A stretch of DNA of 64,000 nt from Apophysomyces variabilis (Eukaryota; Mucoromycota; Mucoromycetes; Mucorales; Mucoraceae). The stretch covers positions 921,465 to 985,464 of the forward strand of contig MZZL01000408.1 in NCBI GenBank assembly GCA_002749535.1. The letters run 5' to 3'. The position numbers and the translations under genes were made by a program. Under the pieces are notes generated by a model. It saw only the letters and a list, made by a program, of their open reading frames with translations. It was not told the origin of the DNA and made no database searches. Numbering within the stretch: the stretch's first letter is position 1; each line of letters begins with the position of its first letter. Positions 56,401 through 64,000 of the stretch are shown piece after piece.

Positions 56401-57675
56401 ACCGCAGTCTCAACTTCGTTCTCTACCGTGTTATGCAAAATCAGCTATTCCCGTGGTCGCTTCCCTACCTGTGTCTCAAATCAAATCCACCTCTGGCTAA
56501 ATTTGTTCTATCATTGTGGTCTGTCGTGTAGTTAGCATGCTTTTCTCTTGTCTGTACATTCACCCTGCAATTGAGCTGTCTCGAGCAAATATGTCTGGCA
56601 CAGACGCTGTGCTCAAATAGAGACGTTAAATAAAACCAACAAACTTTAAACGTATACTTATAGAGAGATTAAAACTGGGAATGGCTAAGTGGTTGAGAAC
56701 CATTACATCGATCCGATGTTCTAATGTTGACAGGATAATCTTAAACGGCGTTGAGCTCTATGACAGTTAAAACAGACAGAAAACTTTTAGATGCTGTGCT
56801 GTGTATTATTGCTGTTGATATTGCAACGTAGTATATGATATCAGAGCTCTTACGGACCATAGGTTACCCAATCCATTTCCGTTCATGACCGGTAGTCCAT
56901 TGTCCGGCCCATACTTTTCTTTGCTCCTGTACTCCACTATTTTTTTTTTCCCTGTGTTTGCGTTTTCCAATCCCAAAAGATTATAATCTCGCTTCGAATC
57001 AAAATGAATCCTACTAACAACTTCGTTTTCATCAACGGAAAGAGGTTGTATAATGAAATAATAGTATTTGCCTTTGATATATGTTTGCCATATGCTAGCG
57101 TCCGGACCGGAAAGTTCGTTACGACCTACTGACCGGAATCATTGCTATGGTCCATAAGGCTTCGGGCGGTCATATAAATGTTTCTGCTTACAACTTCCAG
57201 GGGCATTCAGAACACCCAAAGTTCTAGATATCTTACACTCTTTATCTATTCACTACGTTTTTTACAATACTTTCCATCATAGGTAGACCGAATTTGCTCA
57301 TTACAACCAGGTATTTTCAATTTCTTATTAGTGACAGTTTAGTTTGAAACTCCAAGTCGGCAAGCGGTCTGTCAAAAGTGTTTCTGTCCAAAGTAATTAT
57401 CTTCACATAGAGCCTTCTGCGTTAAAGCAAAAAAAAATCAATGGGCTTGTTGAGCAAATGGCGCCTCTATACGCGGTATACTTTGTATCCGAAAGAAGTT
57501 GTGTCCCAAATACTGATCGCATCAAGTAATTACCAGTCAGGGAAAGCCATCGAAACCGTTACCCAATCAAAATACTTGTATTGCCTTAGGCGTTGTTGAA
57601 TGTGACTACTAAATAGAACTTGCACCTCGCCAAACAGCAAGCTCATCCCTGCTTTGAAGACCTGTTACACACTCC
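56401..57675. other. Intergenic
   Basis: AT-rich sequence between the tRNA-like relic and the mL67 gene. No conserved coding sequence was recognised. A T-run lies near 56940. Confidence 0.5.
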
Positions 57676-58237
57676 ATGGCTTCAACTCACAGTGTCTACC
57701 TTTTCCGCAATATTCAAACGCATCAAGTTCTTGTCAGCACCCGACAATCCTTGAAGGTCAGGACTGCATGCACCTTACTAATGGAAGAGCTGACAGTTGA
57801 CTATTCAATAGAACAAGGGACTGAACCAACTTGATTCGGCTATCCGCCCTGTGCGTCTTAGAAAAGATTTATGGCGTCCCATGTTGGCTATTACTGGTCT
57901 TAATACACCTCAATCAGCCCAAGCCTTATCCGATGCGCTTTTGCAGCGTTCTCAATCCCGTCAACTCGAATTCCGAACGGAACCAGAACAGTTGAAACGA
58001 CCTAAACGGTTGAGAATTGTGGATCAGAAAGATCTGGTGGAGAAGTCCGTGGTGTCGTTGCGTGAAGCGTTGGAGGATATTGCACCTAAGCATTTCAAGG
58101 ATATGAAACTTACTGCACTGTGGGAACAACAACGATTTATGGAGATGGCTGGCGAAAAGGGCTGGCCAGAGTTTATCGAGCATGGGCAATTAGAATTGAA
58201 AAACAACCGATTCGTACCTGCTGAGGAGTCATCATGA
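57676..58237 (+). CDS. MHR1: Mitochondrial large-ribosomal-subunit protein mL67 / MHR1 family
   Basis: Two exons. The ATG at 57676 gives MASTHSVYLFRNIQTHQVLV and STRQSLK. The intron (GTCAGG..CAATAG, about 57757-57811) joins to NKGLNQLDSAIRPVRLRKDL and WRPMLAITG. The 'YLFRNIxTxQVLxS...LRKDxWxPM' pattern is that of fungal mL67, known in yeast as Mhr1, which is both a mitoribosomal protein and a mitochondrial DNA recombination factor. The rest (RPKRLRIVDQKDLVEKSVVS, then ALWEQQRFMEMAGEKGWPEF) is helical and basic. About 168 residues, shorter than yeast Mhr1 but complete. The family call rests on pattern memory. Confidence 0.72.
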
Positions 58238-58619
58238 GTTATATGTATATAAACTAAGGAAGTACGATAAAAGATCATAGACTACCGCACGATTACCACC
58301 CTACCTGTTGCGAGCCAGTCATTCGTTGTTGATGCCAACATCAGATTTTAGCTGATAGGCGAGTGATCATAATTTTACAAGTGAGATCCAGATCCTTACT
58401 TTGTTCATGCCATTATTGGGCTGGGACACTGTTAAAACGACGTTTAGCAGATATCTGTTACGTTGCTGATCGTTATGTTAGGTCATTGACTGAAGGAAAC
58501 GTGAAATGCATAACTATTATTCAGGAACTGTGTTCTATTTAATACTGAATGGCTATAGCCATCAAATGCTCAACTATGAGTCCACACAGACAATTTATTG
58601 CGCGAATGCCACCTTTATA
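58238..58619. other. Intergenic
   Basis: Between the mL67 gene and dispersed repeat copy B. Nothing was recognised. Confidence 0.5.
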
Positions 58620-58890
58620 CAGTATTTCCCATAAATAATTTCGCAAACTACGAAAATCCAAGTCGCAATCCAGTGGATTTACATGTCGCAATGAATGAAA
58701 ATTTATATATGCATCTTGCATTCACTTGGCGGGGAGATGGGTATGGCGTCGTCAGTTTTATGACAGTATGTAAATATTGGTCAATTCCAACTCTTATAAC
58801 ACGACAAATAATGTAATTTGTTAGTGTCAAGCCCAGTTTCCAAAATGCGCCAAGTGAATTTGCTAGATGCGACTTTGATTTTTGGAAATA
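58620..58890 (-). repeat. Dispersed repeat, copy B
   Basis: The reverse complement of this stretch matches 15172-15455 nearly throughout (for example GCATCTAGCAAATTCACTTG and GGCGCATTTTGGAAACTGGG in both). The 94-codon minus-strand ORF reading across it has a counterpart in copy A, but both are broken, so this is read as non-coding repeat. Confidence 0.8.
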
Positions 58891-59074
58891 AAGCACGATT
58901 CTTTTAATGCGTAGGACAAGCAGAACATCCACTGTATGTAGCTCGTGGATACAATTAGGTTTATTAATATCTTGATTTGATATGGAAGCTGCTTATCTTC
59001 AATAACAAGTTATGACATAACATTTTCTAACTGAATACTATTTATGTATCTACCAATCTAATAAAGGAACCTGG

Positions 59075-61709
59075 TCATCGATTGGCATAACCTCTCATGT
59101 GCAAGAAAACGTGCAAAATGTTGGATGCAGCCATAGAGTCTCGATTCCAAAACATGGTCGTACATGATTTGTTAGAGCATGTCAGTACGGTACGAATTTT
59201 TCGAGCCTTCCTGGCCTCGCGCATCTTTTCCTTCTTTTGCATTCTGTAAGTTTCGCTTCTGATAGACTGGATATATTTTAGACGTAAGATATTCGTCAAT
59301 GAGGAACACAAAAGTAGGAGCCTAACAAAAGCGAGCTTAGTCAATCGTGGAATTTTATACAACCGCTTATACCTTTCGTTGTCTGGCTTATGGTTGCAAT
59401 TCCTTCAGAATAGCTTTGGTAGGCACAGCTTTCCGTCCTTTCATGCTCCCGGAGAATGCTCCATTTCCGTAAGCAATTATGATGGGCTTCTCTTTTTTCT
59501 CCGGCCGATCATTAGCTGATTAAGGGGCCCATTTCGAATCACTGGACTTGCATGTGTTTTCCTTGCTATCTGACCTATATTTTTTGCTCCCATACAGTAG
59601 CCTTTTTGCAATTTCGCTCCGTCCTTTCTGTTTCTTAACATACGACTTGAATCTCAATTTACTGTATCTAGGGGAAGTAATGATATCAAAATTATAACAA
59701 AGAAAATCTGCCATACCTTTGATTTCGGCTAAAAAATTCGGAAATAGTGTCATAGTGTTGTATGCAATATCGAGTTGATATATTCAGTTTTTCCAGATCA
59801 GATGTCTTCAACGAAGGTGTTTTATCAATAAGGTGTTTGATGGCTGGTTCTTGCTTGTTATATTTCTCTCGAACTCTTGAGGCATGGTTAAACCCACATA
59901 AAAAGTAGTATTCTTCGGTACTGGTAGAACGGACCCGGTGTCGAGAATCATGTGTCCCATCTGCTGCAACAAAACCACTGCCCACTCCAGGATCAAATCC
60001 CCAGATCAACGCATCGTCAAACTTTCCTTTCATATCTGAAGGTGTAAGTGGCTTCTTTTTCGGGTCATATGGTGCCTTGTACTTTTTAAAAATAAATCAA
60101 CGTCTGTGCCATCGGTTCGTATTTTGTCCCTTCAATGAAAGCGTTAACAGAATCCCACATACGAAATATAAAAAGCCTACCAAAATAGCACTTTTTCTGT
60201 TTCTAAGTCTTCGATAGTCCAGTACCCAATTTCTGACATGTTGAACAAATTGAAATACACTTCTCTGGCTTCATCGGGCTTGACAGATGAAATAGTATCT
60301 CGTAGGCCAGATTTGCACATCAGTCGACCAAGCGCTTGGTTATCCATTGTGATATAGCGCATTTGGCTGTTATACACCAGGCAACGTTGTAAATCTTCTC
60401 ATGCCCCGTGGGTCTGTATGTGTTTCAGGTTTAAATGTCCCAGCATCAATCGACCCCCTGTCTCCTTGATAAATTCCTGCAGTTTCGACAGAGCTGTTTC
60501 CGATAGAGGGGCGAATTTCTTTGCCAGAGAAAGTTTCTCTCGCTTGCTGATGGCTATACTAACATTCACTTCGAGTCTTTTCACGAGTCGCTTTGGCAGT
60601 TTCTCTTTGCCGAGAACCTAAGATATCGTCAGACCATGTTAGGTTTGAATGCCGTTGTCGACATACCTTATCTACCATTCGGTGAATGTACCCTGGGGAG
60701 ACGTACTTTTAAGCTGTGGGCTCGGTAATAAATAATTTTGTTCAAAGGGCTTAAGCACTTGAAAGAACCAAGGAAGGAAGAGGTGCGGCTCCGCAATGAG
60801 TTTTGTCTCGTCAATTTCCGCAATACCTATTGATTGCTGTAGAAACTTGACACAAGACTTGACATAATCACGATAGTGTCTATTGTCTGTAATGCTTGTG
60901 GGCCAGGGTGCTTCTGTACCACATGCTTGTTTGTATACAAAGTTTGCCAATAATCTTCGCTCCGCCACGGTGAATTTCCATCGGAATGCTTCATCCTTGT
61001 CGTCAGACATGCGGACTAAAAGATATTGAACTGTCTTTGGCTCGAAGTTTGCTGTCAAGTGATTTCGGATTGCTTCCTCATACTCTTTTACAGCGGAGGG
61101 GATTACGATCATGTAAGCTCTGGACCGGAATTATGTTTCTTTATATTCAGGAACAGAGACCTTGAAACGCAGATAAGCTTCTTGAAGACTTCCATTGGCA
61201 TTTTCCCTTTCGACGGCAATTATATACAATATACTGTAGCATAGGCCATGCGTACTGGGTGGATATTCTGATTATCGGAGAGTAGTTGAATAAAGAAGAA
61301 GTTGGCAAACCAGCGTACCAACATAAGTCACGTCTCTTATGGTGTTTAACGACATCTTCGATGGATCTGAGAAACTCCGCAGAACGGCAGGTGTTTGCCA
61401 ATGACATATCGATGATACTTGTTCGCTTGAAGTTTTTGGCGGCTTTCCTTTTTTCGCATGGTCTTAGCAGAGCTTAGTTGTTCTCCGTTGATTGTCTGTT
61501 TCATCGCAAATACTGCGCCGTAAAGTATTGCCTGATGCAATTCTCTCTTCTTGCTTGTCTTCTTGTAATTTAGCTTTTGCATCAAATTTCGCATTCCGCT
61601 TAGCGTAAGCCTTCTCAGCCTTAACCAATGCTTTTGACTTTTTGCCCGTGGATGGATCCGAATCGTAGCCTGCGTCCAAAGTAGCTTCTGTCGGTGGCAC
61701 TATCGCCAT
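59075..61709 (-). pseudogene. Fanzor-like (eukaryotic TnpB homologue) RNA-guided nuclease gene, decayed, with an intron
   Basis: Minus-strand pieces in several frames together read as one Fanzor-type protein. N-terminal basic helical part: ATG at 61709 (MAIVPPTEATLDAGYDSDPS). Next: IIDMSLANTCRSAEFLRSIE, LCWYAGLPTSSLFNY, then (60672-61112) FRWKFTVAERRLLANFVYKQ. RuvC-I is ALIWGFDPGVGSGFVAADG (Asp at about 59993). A clean 49-nt intron (59668-59716) joins FFSRNQR to YSKLRFKSYVKKQKGRSEIA. EKPIIIAYGNGAFSG follows, then RuvC-II FLIDEYLTSK (Glu at about 59293) and a zinc-ribbon half LTCSNKSCTTMFWNRDSMAA with RuvC-III Asp at about 59139. The frame is broken by an in-frame TAA (59520-59522) and several shifts, some at homopolymers, and the first zinc pair reads Tyr not Cys. 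TnpB/Fanzor proteins use an omega-RNA from the transposon end to cut DNA. Confidence 0.8.
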
Positions 61710-62048
61710 ATTAAGGGCGATGAAAATTTAACGAAACACTGTAAAATAGATGCCTATTTTTAACGTCTGCAGTTGTTCGTCTGCCCATGTTCCTTGCTTA
61801 AGAGTGGAGGAGTCTTGAAAATCCTCCTCCAACGTGTCATTTGCTTCTCTTTCTCTTTTCCTTTTGAGATTCCTGCTATGGGTAAAATATGAGCGTAATG
61901 GAATATGCTATAGCTTGTTCTGCCCTTACCGTGTTTGGCCAGATCTTGTGGTACAATGGATGGCTGATTTGTTTTCGTCCAAATCTGTAATTTCGTTTTT
62001 TGTGCGTTTGTATTGCCAGTATTCCTTCATTAGCTCAAAAAATATAAT
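61710..62048 (-). other. Possible upstream exon of the Fanzor-like gene
   Basis: The minus strand over about 61760-61880 reads RNLKRKREREANDTLEEDFQ and LKQGTWADEQLQTLK after an acceptor-like CCATAG, consistent with a charged N-terminal exon. No transcript evidence; the frame connection to 61709 is not resolved. Confidence 0.3.
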
Positions 62049-62327
62049 TTAAGAAAAGTATGACATAGCACTTTGCTCTTCTGAGCTTGGATCTTCTGGA
62101 GCCTGGATGATATCTTTCTGATCGATGCAAGAAGTAGACACAGTTTCTGAGGGATCTGGCTCTACTTGTAGCCTGTTTGTTCGGGTAAAGAATGATGTAA
62201 TCAAGGTCTGTTTCGGAGGTAATGGTTTGGAATTAGTTCTACAGCGTTTGCGAGGAGGCACGGTTAAACAACAACGACGAAAGGAAGGATGAACAGATGC
62301 GAAAAAAAAAACCATTGTCACCATCAT
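62049..62327 (-). CDS. Small basic ORF with a PIP-box-like motif; perhaps first exon of the Fanzor-like gene
   Basis: A 92-codon ORF with PRKRCRTNSKPLPPKQTLI and then TSFFTRTN. The motif Q-T-L-I-T-S-F-F fits the PCNA-binding consensus Q-x-x-I/L/M-x-x-F-F. The remainder is acidic (QKDIIQAPEDPSSEEQSAM). It lies 340 bp upstream of the Fanzor-like ATG on the same strand. It could be a separate small gene, a 5' exon or chance. Confidence 0.3.
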   Translation of the reverse strand: MMVTMVFFFASVHPSFRRCCLTVPPRKRCRTNSKPLPPKQTLITSFFTRTNRLQVEPDPSETVSTSCIDQKDIIQAPEDPSSEEQSAMSYFS

Positions 62328-62589
62328 TGTGACGACATAAAAACAGAAGACCTATCAGTTCTGTTTCGAGAATAAAGACCGAAAGACCTTTTGACAACAG
62401 ATAACCTATGACTGTTGTATGTGAACAGAACTTCAGTAGATTCCAAGAAGACCTGTTTCACGACAACAAATGCTGTTGTAGAAATCTGTATCTAAACTAT
62501 AAGTAAGCATAATCATGGTTAATTGACCTTTGAGACACAGCTTATGAGGCGGGCAACCCATTAACATCAACGATGCATTACTCTATTAT

Positions 62590-62910
62590 TGCAGACTCCG
62601 CAATCATCCCGAGAAGTATCAATCGTCCATTCTAGCTCGGCTAAAGAACACATATTCATGAATCTCATTGATCCTAATCAACTGCCCATGCTTTACAATA
62701 TGCATGATGTCACGTAAGTTCTCCTATGCACTGTTTTAAATCACCGGGGATGACTACGGATACATATCTGCATAAAGGCAGACAATATCCACTCTGGAAA
62801 AGCAAGTGGCCTTATTCAAAAGAATAAATCTGACATGAATGTGAAGGTATAGGAACCGCCTACAACATTGGCGAATGATTCATCGAGGTGAACACCCGTG
62901 AATGAAAATG
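62590..62910 (+). other. Unresolved coding-like stretch
   Basis: The plus strand reads HIFMNLIDPNQLPMLYNMHD followed by a GTAAGT donor-like site at about 62713, then, after an AG, NIHSGKASGLIQKNKSDMNV and GTAYNIGE across a stop. The last part recalls the 'YNIG' end of dTDP-glucose 4,6-dehydratase-type proteins, but the fragments are too short to call. Treated as a possible relic. Confidence 0.2.
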
Positions 62911-63853
62911 AAATGATATTATTGTATGCCCTGATGTTCAGTCTGAATTGCTTTGCTGCCTCAGTATCAGAGGTAAGCAATGCGCGCAGAGATTCTGGAG
63001 GAGGGGATCAGGGTGGGAGTCTTATCTTTCCCTGACGACAGCACATATTGAAGACAGGATGCTCCGTGCTGGAGCGAAGCGCTCTCTCCCACAGCCACAT
63101 ATTGGCGCCACAATGTTGGCAATTAGCCTGACGTGAAGATAGAATGTGTCTGTGATGACGATCTCACACCCATCAAGGGTAGTCTCTAGAAAAGGGCTAT
63201 GACAGGCTACCCTATTACTATCAATAGGTGCATCCTAGGCAGAAGCAGTCAAAGAAAACGCCTAAGTCTCTGATTCCTTACGAGGAAGATCATTGCGATC
63301 ATTGACATGACTATCTTCAGCTTCTACAAAACTTAATCGAATACAATATCTTAAGAAGAAGAATCTCACGAAATTTTTGCACTATAATTTCTATGTCGAT
63401 TTATCTACCTTCTGGCAGTACTAGTACTAGTACTAGTACTGAAAAACTGTTCGCCTAGAGCACTTTGCGCAAAATTACTGGGATTACAGGGACATAGACA
63501 GCTTGTAATTCAGGAATGGGTGGTAAGATTGCAGTGGCTACAGCGCGTTGGCATTTTTTTGGATCAATGATAATGTTGTTTTAGATGACGCGTGGACAAT
63601 AGAAAACATAAAGTCTTTTTGGAAAAGAAGTGAGAAGTTTATTGTCTCTCCTGTTTATAAACGGAAAAAAGTAGTTTACCTTGAGACAATCATGAGCAAC
63701 TGCCTCTTTATGTATTAAGATTGAAGGCTGGGCAGCAAGCAAACTGCCTTTTTTTGTGAGTTACGATTTTACTTTGCTATTTTATTATGATATCCTGCTA
63801 TAATATATGGAAAGCGATCTACATGACAGCTTAGATAGTGTGTACGTAAGAAA
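62911..63853. other. Intergenic with short ACTAGT repeat
   Basis: No gene recognised. A short tandem run of the 6-bp palindrome ACTAGT lies at about 63418-63441. Confidence 0.45.
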
Positions 63854-64000
63854 TTATAGTCTACGTAACTCCCCTGATCGGACATAACCAATCAATTTAC
63901 CCCAATCAACGCCATCGGGGGTAACAAAATGGAATGCACATTCAGCACGTTCCATACGTCTTTTCTCACATGTTCCGCCATAATACCGGGGTTGATTTAA
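63854..64000 (-). CDS. C-terminal end of an unrecognised gene, cut by the window edge
   Basis: The minus strand is open from the window edge to a stop at 63854-63856, reading NQPRYYGGTCEKRRMERAEC, then AFHFVTPDGVDWGKLIGYVR and SGELRRL. The composition looks coding, but 48 residues are not enough to place it in a family. An intron could also occur inside it. Confidence 0.4.
   Translation of the reverse strand, partial: LNQPRYYGGTCEKRRMERAECAFHFVTPDGVDWGKLIGYVRSGELRRL

Noticed and set aside
56678..56745. tRNA-like start (TGGCTAAGTGGTTGAG)
   Set aside because: Resembles a class II tRNA A box, but no B box, no paired acceptor stem and no T arm follow.

Overview
The window is nuclear DNA from a fungus, most likely an early-diverging Mucoromycota (Mucorales-like) species. 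The evidence is many short GT..AG introns (about 50-70 nt), an AT-rich background, yeast-type housekeeping genes (TIM17, class III alcohol dehydrogenase, mL67/MHR1, REX1, TDA3), a chitin deacetylase, an MYSM1-type H2A deubiquitinase that ascomycete yeasts lack, and a Fanzor-type nuclease gene. No species can be named from the sequence alone.

Layout. 1-9.8 kb: the end of a concanavalin A-like protein, a BIG1/VOA1-family V-ATPase assembly factor (-), an MYSM1-like deubiquitinase (+), a Rho GTPase (-) and an ICMT-like methyltransferase (+). 10-13 kb: relics of a LINE and of an IS630/Tc1-type transposase. 13-30.3 kb: a gene-rich block with a Gln/Gly-rich DUF protein (-), REX1 (+), a RING protein (+), a Ppo-type fatty acid dioxygenase (+), a PA-TM-RING ligase (-), TDA3 (-), TIM17 (+) and SFA1-type ADH (+). 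30.3-41.3 kb: a repeat island containing two inverted copies of a GC-rich MITE, a degenerate duplicated repeat with periodic GTGYAC boxes, a tRNA-His gene, a complete Ty3-type retrotransposon inserted just downstream of that tRNA, a fold-back palindrome and a hAT fragment. 41.3-50 kb: an XPG/FEN1-family nuclease with a long spacer (+), an extradiol dioxygenase ending in KDEL (-), chitin deacetylase (-), a twin CX9C protein (-) and unrecognised ORFs (+). 50.1-56.4 kb: a nearly intact autonomous Helitron abutting a short non-autonomous relative, then a tRNA-Gly-like relic. 57.6-64 kb: mL67 (+), a dispersed repeat (-), a decayed Fanzor-like gene (-) and the edge of another gene (-).

The cellular genes do not form one pathway; they are ordinary housekeeping and secretory genes separated by mobile DNA. 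The most interesting material is mobile. First, the Fanzor-like gene (59.1-61.7 kb) keeps all three RuvC acidic residues but has lost zinc-ribbon cysteines and its reading frame. Second, the two Helitrons lie head to tail, and the autonomous one carries a single TAG stop at the first tyrosine of its presumed catalytic pair. Third, the very young Ty3-type element has a canonical -1 frameshift site, only 11 nt between LTR and gag, and lies 42 bp beyond a tRNA gene. Exon boundaries given are read by eye from frame and splice signals and have not been checked against transcripts.
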